A DNA stretch of 23,576 nucleotides, taken from NCBI GenBank assembly GCA_934203205.1, contig CAKPYV010000036.1, positions 1 to 23,576 on the forward strand. The letters are read 5' to 3'. Source of the stretch: an uncultured Anaerovibrio sp. (GTDB lineage Bacteria > Bacillota > Negativicutes > Selenomonadales > Selenomonadaceae). The position numbers were made by a program, and so were the translations under genes. A model generated the notes under the pieces. The model did not search any database, was not told where the DNA came from, and saw nothing but the letters and a program-made list of their open reading frames with translations. This document shows positions 1 to 8,830 of this stretch, piece by piece (position 1 is the first letter of the stretch; each line of letters opens with the position of its first letter).

Positions 1-76
1 CGAACACAGTAGTTAAGCACATAAACGCTGAAAGTACTTGGCTGGAGACGGCCTGGGAGGATAAGAAGTTGCCGGT
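1..76 (+). rRNA. rrf: 5S ribosomal RNA, 3' part
   Basis: The window opens inside a 5S rRNA gene. The start CGAACACAGTAGTTAAGC is the conserved loop B/helix III segment, followed by the loop E/helix IV region and a 3' end at GTTGCCGG. About 75 nt of the usual ~117 nt are present; the 5' part lies outside the window. A hairpin terminator follows directly, so this is the end of an rRNA operon. The exact 3' end is uncertain by a few bases. Confidence 0.85.
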
Positions 77-81
77 TGATT

Positions 82-110
82 AGAGACTATCGAAAGATAG
101 TCTCTTTTAT
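82..110 (+). terminator. Intrinsic terminator of the rRNA operon
   Basis: Perfect 10-bp stem AGAGACTATC (82-91) and GATAGTCTCT (96-105) closed by a GAAA tetraloop, followed by TTTTAT. It lies directly after the 5S rRNA and should separate rRNA transcription from the cas operon. Confidence 0.9.
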
Positions 111-240
111 TATGTGCAAAAGTCCCCAAGCATAATGACTGGTACTACCTAATTAATTTTTAGATATTCCATTATATTGCAGAGGATGTATAATAAAGAA
201 AACATTCTTTGAATAATGCATTTAGGAGGAATAGGGTGTT
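111..240 (+). promoter_or_regulatory. Putative cas operon promoter region
   Basis: This 130-bp gene-free stretch lies between the rRNA terminator and cas3. A perfect -10 box TATAAT sits at 189-194, but no good -35 hexamer is found 16-18 bp upstream (the best is TTCCAT-like at about 167). The promoter may therefore be weak or need an activator. The cas3 Shine-Dalgarno AGGAGG is at 224-229. No operator repeat was recognised. Confidence 0.45.
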
Positions 241-3072
241 ATGGGGAATATGGAAAAAACATTACCCAAAATTTGGGCGAAGAAAAAGGAAGGAGCGAAT
301 CAATTTTACTGGCTTCCTTTAACAGTACATTTGCAGGATACAATAGGAGTAATGCGCTTTCTTTGGCATCATTGGGTTAGTGAAGGACAGAAGCATATTA
401 TTATCAATAATCTAGTATTATCATCTCCTAAATGGGATGCAGAAACTATAGCTGTCAATTTAGCTTGTTTTTTAGCAGGAGTTCATGATGTGGGCAAGTG
501 CACTCCAATGTTTCAGACTCAAAAGGGTTATAGCAATTCATTGGATTTAGATATTGCCATTTTGGAACAATTAGAAATTACTGGCCTATATGGAATAAAA
601 CATATTGGATTTAGCGAAAATGCGCGGAGAGACTCTCATCATACCATTATGGGGGAATATTTACTTAGGGATTTTGGGGTAAGGCAGGATATTGCTTCTA
701 TTATAGGTGCACATCATGGAAAGCCAACCGATGCAGAGGACAAAGTAGAAGAATTGCGGGGATATCCTGAGCGTTTCTATCAGGAAGCTAAAGGAATTAT
801 CTATGAACAATGGCATAATATGCAGGATAAGATTATAAGGGATGCTTTAAAGGAAAATGGTTTTGTAGATACTTGTGGGGAACTAGATTTATCCATGTTA
901 CCGAGCATAGGAGAGCCGGGACAGGTAATTTTATCAGGTTTGGTTATAATGGCTGATTGGATTGCCAGCAACGAAGGTTATTTTCCATTAATGCCGTTGG
1001 ATGAACAGGTATTGGTAAATAAAATGGAACGGTTAAAAACAGGAATAATGAACTGGCATAAAAACAATCCTGCAGAATCTTTAGATGTAATAAGTGTACC
1101 TAGTGCAAATATGTATTATCAAAAAAGGTTTAATTTTTTGCCTCGTCCCTTTCAGCAAAAGGTGTTTGAAGTGCTGAGGAGCACAGACAACTTGGGACTT
1201 TTTATATTAGAAGCCCCTATGGGAGGTGGCAAGACAGAAGCAGCCTTGGCAGCAGCTGAGGAATTGATGGCCAAGAAAAAACTGGATGGATTATTTTTTG
1301 GTTTGCCAACGCAAGCAACCTCTAATGGTATTTTTCCAAGGATTAATACATGGCTAAAAAATCTTATGGAAGAATATGGTACGGTGGGCACAATAAAGTT
1401 AATGCATGGAAAAGCAGCGTTAAATGATTTGCAGGAAGAGTTAATAGAAGGTGTTCATGTAGATGAAGAATTTAGTGAGGGAGTTCTTACAGCCCAATGG
1501 TTTTCAGGAAAAAAGACCTCCATATTAAGTGATGCAGTGGTGGGCACCGTGGATCATTTTCTACTAGCAGCCTTGAAACAAAAACATCTTGCCTTGCGCC
1601 ATTTGGGTTTTTCCAGGAAAATTGTTATTATTGATGAGGTTCATGCATATGATGCCTATATGAACGTATTTTTACGTCGTGCGATACGATGGATGGGAGC
1701 ATATGGTATACCTGTTATATTGTTATCGGCTACCCTGCCTGCCAAAACAAGAGAAGATTTGTTTGAAGCTTATCTTCTAGGTCGGGAGCAGAAAAGGAGT
1801 AAGCAGGAAAAAGAAGAACATAAAAAACTTTTTCAGTCAAGGGCATATCCATTGCTAACGTATACAGATAATGGCAAAATTTGCCAGAGCAGGGACTTTT
1901 CACAGGAAAAAGATAGGCGTATTACAGTTAAGAAGCTGGATGAAGCCAATTTGGAGGAAACTATAAAATTATTACTGGCAAATGGCGGTGTTGTAGGAAT
2001 CATCGTTAATACTGTAAGCAGGGCACAGAATATTTTTGAACGCTTAGCACAGCTATTTGGCAATGATGTAAAGTTACTCCATAGTAAATTTATAGATACG
2101 GATCGCGTGGCTAAGGAAAAGCATCTGATGGAAATTATTGGAAAAGGGGCGAGACGTCCTCCGCGTGGTATTATTATTGGCACCCAAGTATTGGAACAGT
2201 CTCTGGATATTGATTTTGATGTGCTGATAACGGATTTGTGTCCTATGGACTTGCTTTTACAGCGTGTAGGCCGTCTCCACCGGCATGATATTTCCCGTCC
2301 AGAGAGGTTATCTCAACCGCTGCTGTATATAATGGGAGAAAGTGAAACACTGGAATTTGAGCAGGGATCAGCAGCTATCTATGGAGATTATCTGCTAGCG
2401 AGAACCCAGAGCCTATTGCCCAAAGGAGAAATATTTATTCCACGGGATATTCCTTTACTGGTGCAGCAAGTTTATGGCGGGGAGAACATTTCCTGGCCAT
2501 CAGGTATTCAAGAGATATATGAAAAAGCTCAAAAGAAATATGAAGCTGTTTTGGAATGTAAGGATGATGAAGCAAATAAACAATTTCTTTTAAGAAGACC
2601 ACATTTGAAAATAAAACCAGAGAAGTGGAATCTCATAGGCTGGTTGAATACTGAAGCAAAATGTGATAGTGAAGCAAATGCCCTTGCTCAGGTAAGAGAT
2701 GCGGAAGAAAGTATAGAGGTTATTGCCTTATTAAAATGTGATGATGGATATGGATTTTTTGGTAAAAAAGAGGATATTTTCAGTCAAGTAGAGAATTATA
2801 AAATTGCTAAGGAAATCGCTAAGTGCACATTGAAATTATCTGAAGCAATGGCTAGATATGCTTGTGGCACTGTGGCTAAAACCATTGAATGGTTAGAAAA
2901 ATATAATCGGGAGCAGTTGTCTTGTTGGCAGCAACAGCCTTGGCTAAAGGGAAGCTTGGGGATACTTTTTGAGAATACAGGCGATGGTTATACCGGCGAA
3001 TTTAGATTAGGCAATATTGTATTATACTATAATTGTAATGTTGGGCTTAAATGGTGTAAGCTAGGGGATTAA
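241..3072 (+). CDS. cas3: CRISPR-associated helicase/nuclease Cas3 (type I-E)
   Basis: Cas3 is the effector that Cascade recruits after target recognition; it nicks, unwinds and degrades the displaced DNA. The protein has 943 residues. The N-terminal HD nuclease domain shows H30, the HD pair H82-D83 in VHDVGK, H133/H134 and HH158-159. The SF2 helicase domain has Walker A APMGGGKT (325-332), DEVH (465-468), SATLP (496-500) and QRVGRLHRH (674-682), with a C-terminal domain after that. All the key motifs look intact and the length is normal for a fused HD-helicase Cas3. The start is ATG 241, 11 nt after AGGAGG; an in-frame ATG at 250 lies too far from it. This is the first gene of the cas operon, with 17 bp to cse1. 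Confidence 0.96.
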   Translation: MGNMEKTLPKIWAKKKEGANQFYWLPLTVHLQDTIGVMRFLWHHWVSEGQKHIIINNLVLSSPKWDAETIAVNLACFLAGVHDVGKCTPMFQTQKGYSNSLDLDIAILEQLEITGLYGIKHIGFSENARRDSHHTIMGEYLLRDFGVRQDIASIIGAHHGKPTDAEDKVEELRGYPERFYQEAKGIIYEQWHNMQDKIIRDALKENGFVDTCGELDLSMLPSIGEPGQVILSGLVIMADWIASNEGYFPLMPLDEQVLVNKMERLKTGIMNWHKNNPAESLDVISVPSANMYYQKRFNFLPRPFQQKVFEVLRSTDNLGLFILEAPMGGGKTEAALAAAEELMAKKKLDGLFFGLPTQATSNGIFPRINTWLKNLMEEYGTVGTIKLMHGKAALNDLQEELIEGVHVDEEFSEGVLTAQWFSGKKTSILSDAVVGTVDHFLLAALKQKHLALRHLGFSRKIVIIDEVHAYDAYMNVFLRRAIRWMGAYGIPVILLSATLPAKTREDLFEAYLLGREQKRSKQEKEEHKKLFQSRAYPLLTYTDNGKICQSRDFSQEKDRRITVKKLDEANLEETIKLLLANGGVVGIIVNTVSRAQNIFERLAQLFGNDVKLLHSKFIDTDRVAKEKHLMEIIGKGARRPPRGIIIGTQVLEQSLDIDFDVLITDLCPMDLLLQRVGRLHRHDISRPERLSQPLLYIMGESETLEFEQGSAAIYGDYLLARTQSLLPKGEIFIPRDIPLLVQQVYGGENISWPSGIQEIYEKAQKKYEAVLECKDDEANKQFLLRRPHLKIKPEKWNLIGWLNTEAKCDSEANALAQVRDAEESIEVIALLKCDDGYGFFGKKEDIFSQVENYKIAKEIAKCTLKLSEAMARYACGTVAKTIEWLEKYNREQLSCWQQQPWLKGSLGILFENTGDGYTGEFRLGNIVLYYNCNVGLKWCKLGD

Positions 3073-3089
3073 GCAAGCAGGAGGCGGAC

Positions 3090-4766
3090 ATGGGAAGATA
3101 TAATCTACTGGATGAGAAATGGATTACTGTTTTACGAAAGGATTCGGGAGAAACAGAAAATGTATCACTTTTAAACCTCTTTGAGCATGCTGGGGAATAT
3201 CGTGCTTTAGCAGGGGAAATGGAGGTGCAGAATTTTGCTATTTTGCGGGTATTGTTAGCGGTTTTAACAACGGTATTTACCCGTGTGGATGCAACAGGTG
3301 AAGCATATGAGTGGATTGAGCTGGATGATTCTGAGAAGCTTATTGTAGAGGAAGCGGTAGATGAGGATGATGAAGAAGATTTTACGGAAGCCTTGGAGGA
3401 TACCTGGAAAGACATATGGGAAGGTCACTGTTTTCCGTCAGTAGTATGTCAATATCTGAAGGCTTGGCATGACCGTTTTTATCTCCTTGATGACAAATAT
3501 CCATTTTTTCAAGTAACGAAAAAGGATTTGGTAGATAGATTGCCAAAGGGAAAAAATGGCACTCAATTTGCTGGCAAGCAGCTAAATCGCATGATTTCAG
3601 AAAGTAACAATAAGGAAGCTATATTTGCACCTGTTGCAGGTCAGGGAAAGAGTTGCATGACAGAGGCAGAGCTGGCTCGTTGGCTTATTACCATGCAAGG
3701 ATATATTGGTACGGCAGATAAAGCAAAATTTCCCAAGGAAAGCAAGGAAAAGGATTCCAAGGGCTGGCTATATGATATTGGTGGCATTTATATGGCAGGA
3801 GAAGATCTTTTTGAAACCTTGTGGATGAATACTATGCTATACCATATAGAAGACGATGTACGTTATACCATTACGCCCCAATCACCTTGTTGGGAGGAGA
3901 TTCCATCTGAGCGTTTAGATGCTATATTAGAAGGAAGACCTTTGAAGAATTTAGCAGCCTTGTATACTTTATGGAGCAGAGCGGCATATATTTCTCCAGC
4001 TTGGATTGCAAAGGAAGAAGTTTCTGTTGAAGCGGTCAAGCTTACGGAAATAATACATGAAAATGCTTTTTTGGAGCCTATGACATTATGGAGCTATAAT
4101 AAAACAGGGGAACATAAAAATAAGTTTATGCCAAGAGCACATAAACCTATGCAAGCCTTGTGGCGTTCCTTTGGACTGTTGATTCCAGAACGTGGTAATG
4201 TAGAGGCCAAACGCCCAGGTATTATGGTTTATTATCATAGGATAGCAAAGTTTATGGACAATCCTATGGTAAAATTGCATGCTGTTAGTATGTTACCAGA
4301 TGGTAATGCTACTTCCTGGATGCCCATAGATGAGATTTCAGATATGCTATCTCTCAATGAAATTATTTTGACTGATGATAAAGATAATGGTTGGAGTGGG
4401 CGAGTGCGTAATATAGTGGCAGAAACAAAAAATATAGTTGAAGGAAGTTATAAGAAATTTTTAGGAGAGATAGCTAAAAGACGAGGTATCAAGTCCGATG
4501 TTTTTGCAGCTGCATATCAAGCCACACTTTATGAAAAGATAGACCATCCTTTTAGAGAATGGCTATGGCGTATTCAGCCTGATGATGACAAGGCCGCTAA
4601 GGAGAGCCTTTGGAAAAAGGAGCTTTATGGGATTGCTCTGAGAGAAGCAGAACAGCTAATGAAACATTTAACACCTAGAGATTATAAAGGGGAGGAAAAT
4701 TGCATAACAGCCTATCAGGCGTTCAAAAGGGAGTTATATAAAAAGCTCCTTCCAGACGGGAATTAA
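3090..4766 (+). CDS. cse1: Cascade large subunit Cse1 (Cas8e/CasA)
   Basis: This is the large subunit of the type I-E interference complex; in the family it recognises the PAM and recruits Cas3. The protein has 558 residues, somewhat longer than E. coli CasA (502). Its N-terminus, NLLDEKWITV, matches the family signature NLLDE-WI-V, and its place between cas3 and cse2 is canonical. A strongly acidic insert at residues 85-100 (EEAVDEDDEEDF) may account for part of the extra length. The loop region around residues 140-180 (FFQVTKK, then a Gly/Lys-rich stretch and NNKEAIF) fits the DNA-contacting part of Cse1, by family knowledge only. ATG 3090 follows an AGGAGG 7 nt upstream. Confidence 0.93.
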   Translation: MGRYNLLDEKWITVLRKDSGETENVSLLNLFEHAGEYRALAGEMEVQNFAILRVLLAVLTTVFTRVDATGEAYEWIELDDSEKLIVEEAVDEDDEEDFTEALEDTWKDIWEGHCFPSVVCQYLKAWHDRFYLLDDKYPFFQVTKKDLVDRLPKGKNGTQFAGKQLNRMISESNNKEAIFAPVAGQGKSCMTEAELARWLITMQGYIGTADKAKFPKESKEKDSKGWLYDIGGIYMAGEDLFETLWMNTMLYHIEDDVRYTITPQSPCWEEIPSERLDAILEGRPLKNLAALYTLWSRAAYISPAWIAKEEVSVEAVKLTEIIHENAFLEPMTLWSYNKTGEHKNKFMPRAHKPMQALWRSFGLLIPERGNVEAKRPGIMVYYHRIAKFMDNPMVKLHAVSMLPDGNATSWMPIDEISDMLSLNEIILTDDKDNGWSGRVRNIVAETKNIVEGSYKKFLGEIAKRRGIKSDVFAAAYQATLYEKIDHPFREWLWRIQPDDDKAAKESLWKKELYGIALREAEQLMKHLTPRDYKGEENCITAYQAFKRELYKKLLPDGN

Positions 4767-4806
4767 GATTTTTACAGTAGGATATTGGCAAAAGGAGGGA
4801 TTGATT

Positions 4807-5385
4807 TTGGACCAGGAACATGAAGATGTATATAAGGTGACAAGCAGAATAATAGGGAAACTCAAAGCCCAGGAAGAGATGTCAAGTGGCAAGGCCGCCT
4901 TGGCGTCTCTGCGTCACAGCATAGGCAAGTCATTAGGTGCCGTTCCAGATATATGGCCTATTATGTTAGACGATATGCCTGAGGAGTTTCTTTCACATAA
5001 TGGCATTGAAACAAAGGAAGAACAGGCTATTTATGCAGCATTACAGCTATATGCCCTGCAAAGACAGGGGACGCGAGGCAAAGCTAATACGGAAAGTGTC
5101 CAAAATATAGGGGAAGCCTTACAAAAAATTCGCAAAGGAAATGGGCAGGAAGCATTAGATAGAAGATTTGTCGCAGCTCTTTCAGCTACATCTTTTAAGG
5201 GGTTAGTCTATCAGCTTAGACAGTTGATGAAGTTGGCTAAAGCTAAGGGGGCCTTGCCTGTGAATTTTGCTGCTTTGGCCAAGGATTTTTATTGGTATCA
5301 AATGGGGGCCAAAGAAAAAATTTGTCTCCGTTGGGCGGAAGCCTATTATCAAAAGGGAAATAAGATAGAGTCTGATTCAATTTGA
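4807..5385 (+). CDS. cse2: Cascade small subunit Cse2 (Cas11/CasB), TTG start
   Basis: This is a small, largely alpha-helical Cascade subunit; two copies line the R-loop in the family. The residues ALASLRHSIGKSLGAVPDIW match the CasB N-terminal pattern of an arginine in LR plus a P-x-W motif. The frame is also open from TTG 4801, but the Shine-Dalgarno AAGGAGG (4792-4798) is only 2 nt from that codon and 8 nt from TTG 4807. The later TTG, giving a 192-residue protein, is therefore preferred. No ATG exists near the conserved N-terminus, so a TTG start is needed either way, perhaps tuning subunit stoichiometry. A 40-bp gap separates it from cse1. Confidence 0.88.
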   Translation: MDQEHEDVYKVTSRIIGKLKAQEEMSSGKAALASLRHSIGKSLGAVPDIWPIMLDDMPEEFLSHNGIETKEEQAIYAALQLYALQRQGTRGKANTESVQNIGEALQKIRKGNGQEALDRRFVAALSATSFKGLVYQLRQLMKLAKAKGALPVNFAALAKDFYWYQMGAKEKICLRWAEAYYQKGNKIESDSI

Positions 5386-5408
5386 ATAGTGGATAGGGAG
5401 GATAATTT

Positions 5409-6494
5409 ATGAGTAACGGACGTTTATTTTTGGATATACATGCAATTCAGGTTTTGCCACCATCAAATGTTAATCGGGATGATACAGGGAGTCCTAAGAC
5501 AGCCCGTTATGGAGGGGTAGTACGTGCTCGTGTTAGCTCTCAGTCCTGGAAAAAAGTAATGCGGGATTATCTTAAAGAATTTGGCGACAATTTTGGCATA
5601 GGGGTGCGTACTGTTAAGGTAAGAGATTACATTGTGAGCAAAATGCTTGCTAAGGATACCGCCCTTTCTCAGGAAACAGCTGAAAAGAAGGCTGAGGAAG
5701 TTTTAAAAGCTGCAGGCATGAAATTGAAAGACGGCAAATTGTCAGCATTGTTTTTCATTGGTGTTAAGCAAGCAGAGGCGTTGGCTGAGGCTGCAATCAA
5801 AGGAGAAAAAGATAAGGAAAAATTATCTACGGCTATGAAAGATAATCCAGAGATTGACATTGCTTTATTTGGGCGTATGCTAGCAGATGACCCTACCAAA
5901 AATGAGGATGCCTCCTCTCAGGTAGCTCATGCCATTTCTACCCATGAAGTGCAGACTGAATATGATTATTTTACGGCAGGAGATGATTTAGCTGACCAGG
6001 GTAATGCCGGGGCAGCGATGATTGAAACCAACGAGTTCAATTCATCCACACTTTATCGCTATGCCAATGTGGCTGTCCATGAATTCCTTAAGCAGATGCA
6101 TGGTGATAAGGATTTGACAGCCAGGGCACTGCGTTTGTACATTGAAGCTTTTGCAAATTCCATGCCTACAGGTAAAAGCAATAGCTATGCCAACCAGACC
6201 TTGCCCCAGGCTCTGCTTATTGAGCTTAGAGATGATCGTCCTATCAGTCTTGTTAGTGCATATGAAAATCCGGTTAAGGCAAAGAACGGCTATACAGAAG
6301 AGTCTGTAAAAAGACTTTTTGTGGAAGCTAATAGAGCCAATAAATTTGTGCACAAACCAATAGCAAACTTCTGCCTTTTGGCCAATGATGCCTGGTATCC
6401 AGCAGAAGCGGAGAATGCTTTTGAGGGGGTAAAGGAAGATGGTGTAAATAGCTTGCTGGATGATTTTTCCAAAGAGCTTATTAAAATTATGTAA
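5409..6494 (+). CDS. cas7: Cascade backbone subunit Cas7e (Cse4/CasC)
   Basis: This RAMP-fold protein polymerises along the crRNA (six copies in E. coli Cascade) to form the backbone. It has 361 residues, typical of CasC. The N-terminus (LDIHAIQVLPPSNVNRDDTG, then ARYGGVVRARVSSQSWK) is the hallmark Cas7e sequence, and the central EVQTEYDYFTAGDD and C-terminal YANQTLPQALL segments also fit the family. ATG 5409 follows GGGAGG about 8 nt upstream. The gene lies 23 bp after cse2 and 15 bp before cas5. Confidence 0.95.
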   Translation: MSNGRLFLDIHAIQVLPPSNVNRDDTGSPKTARYGGVVRARVSSQSWKKVMRDYLKEFGDNFGIGVRTVKVRDYIVSKMLAKDTALSQETAEKKAEEVLKAAGMKLKDGKLSALFFIGVKQAEALAEAAIKGEKDKEKLSTAMKDNPEIDIALFGRMLADDPTKNEDASSQVAHAISTHEVQTEYDYFTAGDDLADQGNAGAAMIETNEFNSSTLYRYANVAVHEFLKQMHGDKDLTARALRLYIEAFANSMPTGKSNSYANQTLPQALLIELRDDRPISLVSAYENPVKAKNGYTEESVKRLFVEANRANKFVHKPIANFCLLANDAWYPAEAENAFEGVKEDGVNSLLDDFSKELIKIM

Positions 6495-6509
6495 TGGCAG
6501 GGATGGACG

Positions 6510-7241
6510 ATGAAAACAATTTTATTGAAATTTGCCGGGCCTATGCAGTCTTGGGGAACTGATTCTCATTTTGAGATAAGGCATACAGATTCATATCCAT
6601 CAAAAAGCGGCGTACTAGGTTTGGTGGCAGCAGCATTAGGATGGCGGCGCAATGATAAACGTATTGAGGAATTGAATAAAATTTGTTTTGCTGTCAGGGT
6701 GGATCAGCCGGGCACCATCTTAGAGGATTATCATATTGCGCATAAGCCAGAGGTAAAAAAAGGTGGTGTTGTTAGTTACCGTACATATGTAACCAAACGG
6801 CATTATTTGCAGGATGGGATTTTTGTGGCAGCTCTGGGCATATCTCAAGCTGAAGATGTTGATGAAATATTGGCTGCCTTAAGACAGCCCTATTTTCAAC
6901 CATATATGGGACGCCGCTCCCTTCCTTTGCCTGTGGATTTTATATTGGATGTTGTAGAAGGAGAGCCTGTTTCTGTGCTTCGTGATTTTCCTTGGCAGGC
7001 AGCAGATTGGTATCAAAAAAAAGAGCAGTTAAAGGATAATACTGGTCGTCAGCGTCTTTCCATATTTGCAGAAAAGGATATTGACGGAGGTATAGTAAGA
7101 AGACGTCGTGACCATGTAGTGTCATTAGCAAGTTCGGGACGTCGTTATTTGCCCCGTATGGAATATGAAACGTTTTGTGAAATCGCAATGCCGAAATCAA
7201 GACAGGAGCATGATGCTTTTGCTGCTCTAGGAGGTATTTGA
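6510..7241 (+). CDS. cas5: Cascade subunit Cas5e (CasD)
   Basis: Cas5e caps the crRNA 5' handle in Cascade. The protein has 243 residues. The N-terminus LLKFAGPMQSWGTDSHFEIR followed by TDSYPSKSGVLGLVAAALG is the Cas5e signature, which includes the thumb-like region before the Gly-rich turn. Family-typical GRRSLPLP lies near residues 135-142. Only a weak AGGGA precedes ATG 6510. The TGA stop (7239-7241) is separated from the cas6e ATG by one base, which suggests translational coupling. Confidence 0.94.
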   Translation: MKTILLKFAGPMQSWGTDSHFEIRHTDSYPSKSGVLGLVAAALGWRRNDKRIEELNKICFAVRVDQPGTILEDYHIAHKPEVKKGGVVSYRTYVTKRHYLQDGIFVAALGISQAEDVDEILAALRQPYFQPYMGRRSLPLPVDFILDVVEGEPVSVLRDFPWQAADWYQKKEQLKDNTGRQRLSIFAEKDIDGGIVRRRRDHVVSLASSGRRYLPRMEYETFCEIAMPKSRQEHDAFAALGGI

Positions 7242-7242
7242 T

Positions 7243-7878
7243 ATGTATCTTTCCAGAGTTCAAATAGATACAGATAATCGACAAAAAATGCGTAATCTTA
7301 CCCATCTAGCTGCTTATCATGATTGGGTAGAGCGCAGCTTTCCTCAGGAAATAGCCAGAGGAGAACGGATGCGGAAGTTATGGCGAATTGATCATTTAAA
7401 TGGCAAGGAATACCTTCTGATTGTTAGTAATGAGGAGCCAGATTTAGTAGAGCTTTGTCGTTATGGTGTAGATGGTAGTGCCGCAACTAAAAATTATGAT
7501 CTTTTTTTGGCCAAATTAAAGAATGGTATGAAGTGTCGCTTTCGAGTTGTATTGAATCCTGTGGTAGCAGTTTCCGCCGGTATAGGGAAACGTGGGCGCA
7601 TTGTGCCACATATAACAGTACAACATCAAATGGAATATTTGAAGAATCGGTCAGAAAAACAAGGTTTTTTTCTCTCTGATGAAGAATTTGAAATAACAGA
7701 GCGTAGCTTTGCTATTTGGCAAAAAAATAAGGAGCGTATTCGACTTAGCAAGGTAGCCTATGAAGGAACTTTGCTCATCAAGGATATTGAATTGTTTAGA
7801 AAATTGTTAACGGAGGGTATGGGAAAGAAGAAAGCCTATGGTTTTGGTATGATGACAGTTATTCCTTTGGAGGTGTAA
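7243..7878 (+). CDS. cas6e: CRISPR pre-crRNA endoribonuclease Cas6e (Cse3/CasE)
   Basis: Cas6e cuts pre-crRNA at the base of the repeat hairpin and stays bound to the 3' stem. The 211-residue protein has the N-terminal segment LTHLAAYHDWVERSFP with Y25 and H26, in the positions of the catalytic Tyr/His pair of Thermus Cse3 (by family knowledge). A Gly-rich RAMP loop, GMGKKKAYGFG, lies at residues 192-202. The neighbouring array repeats have a matching CCCGC/GCGGG hairpin, so this enzyme is expected to produce crRNAs with an 8-nt handle GUGAUCC plus one base. The stop at 7876-7878 is one base before cas1. Confidence 0.93.
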   Translation: MYLSRVQIDTDNRQKMRNLTHLAAYHDWVERSFPQEIARGERMRKLWRIDHLNGKEYLLIVSNEEPDLVELCRYGVDGSAATKNYDLFLAKLKNGMKCRFRVVLNPVVAVSAGIGKRGRIVPHITVQHQMEYLKNRSEKQGFFLSDEEFEITERSFAIWQKNKERIRLSKVAYEGTLLIKDIELFRKLLTEGMGKKKAYGFGMMTVIPLEV

Positions 7879-7879
7879 C

Positions 7880-8830
7880 ATGGCAAAACCGGTTATTGCA
7901 GGAAAGTCTGGTCTGACAGAGTTGCCACGAATAGAAGATCGTGCTACATTTATCTACATTGAACACGCCAAGATAAACCGTGTGGATAGTGCAGTTACTG
8001 TTGCAGATGCCAAGGGAGTTGTCCGCCTGCCGGCAGCCATAGTAGGAGTGCTGCTATTAGGGCCTGGTACAGATATTAGTCACCGGGCGGTAGAGCTTCT
8101 AGGGGATACTGGAACAGCAATTGTTTGGGTAGGAGAACGTGGCGTGCGTTATTATGCTCATGGCAGGGCATTGGCAAGATCTACGCGTTTTCTTATGCGG
8201 CAGGCAGAACTGGTTACCAATGAACGGAGCCGGCTAAAGGTCGCAAGGGAAATGTATAAAATGAGATTTCCCGGAGAAGATGTATCTAAAATGACCATGC
8301 AGCAGCTACGTTCACATGAGGGTGCCCGGGTACGGCGTAGATATCGTGAACTGTCAAAAGAATATAATGTACCGTGGGATAAAAGAGTATACAATCCTGA
8401 TGATTTTGCAGGTAGTGATTCTATTAATCAAGCTTTATCAGCAGCTCATGTTGCTCTTTACGGATTGGTACACAGTGTAATAGCGGCCCTAGGTCTGTCA
8501 CCAGGCTTGGGATTTGTGCATACTGGTCATGAACGCTCCTTTGTTTATGATATTGCAGATCTTTATAAAGCAGAAGTAACAGTTCCCATTGCTTTTTCTG
8601 TTGCAGCTGAAATTGAAGAGGGGCAGGATGTAGGTAAAATTACTAGGCTGAGGACTAGGGATGCCTTTGTGGATGGAAAGCTATTGAAGCGTATAGTAAA
8701 AGATTTGCAAGCATTGTTGGAAATACCAGAGGATAATCAAATAGAGGCTGAAACATTGAGCTTGTGGGATGATAAAACAAAATTAGTGCCTTATGGTGTC
8801 AATTATAGTGAGGTAGAATCATGCCCATGA
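7880..8830 (+). CDS. cas1: CRISPR integrase Cas1 (type I-E)
   Basis: Cas1 is the integrase that inserts prespacers at the leader-repeat junction together with Cas2. The protein has 316 residues. The metal-binding residues appear intact: E147 in HEGAR, H214 in GFVHTG, and D224/D227 in DIADLYK, matching E. coli E141, H208, D218 and D221 by motif. ATG 7880 has GGAGGTG directly upstream. The 3' end overlaps cas2 by 10 bp (cas2 ATG 8821, cas1 TGA 8828-8830), consistent with translational coupling and balanced Cas1-Cas2 production. Confidence 0.96.
   Translation: MAKPVIAGKSGLTELPRIEDRATFIYIEHAKINRVDSAVTVADAKGVVRLPAAIVGVLLLGPGTDISHRAVELLGDTGTAIVWVGERGVRYYAHGRALARSTRFLMRQAELVTNERSRLKVAREMYKMRFPGEDVSKMTMQQLRSHEGARVRRRYRELSKEYNVPWDKRVYNPDDFAGSDSINQALSAAHVALYGLVHSVIAALGLSPGLGFVHTGHERSFVYDIADLYKAEVTVPIAFSVAAEIEEGQDVGKITRLRTRDAFVDGKLLKRIVKDLQALLEIPEDNQIEAETLSLWDDKTKLVPYGVNYSEVESCP

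Noticed and set aside
3047..3415. Serine-rich minus-strand frame opposite cse1
   Set aside because: The serine runs are the complement of the acidic Glu/Asp codons of cse1, so it is a shadow.
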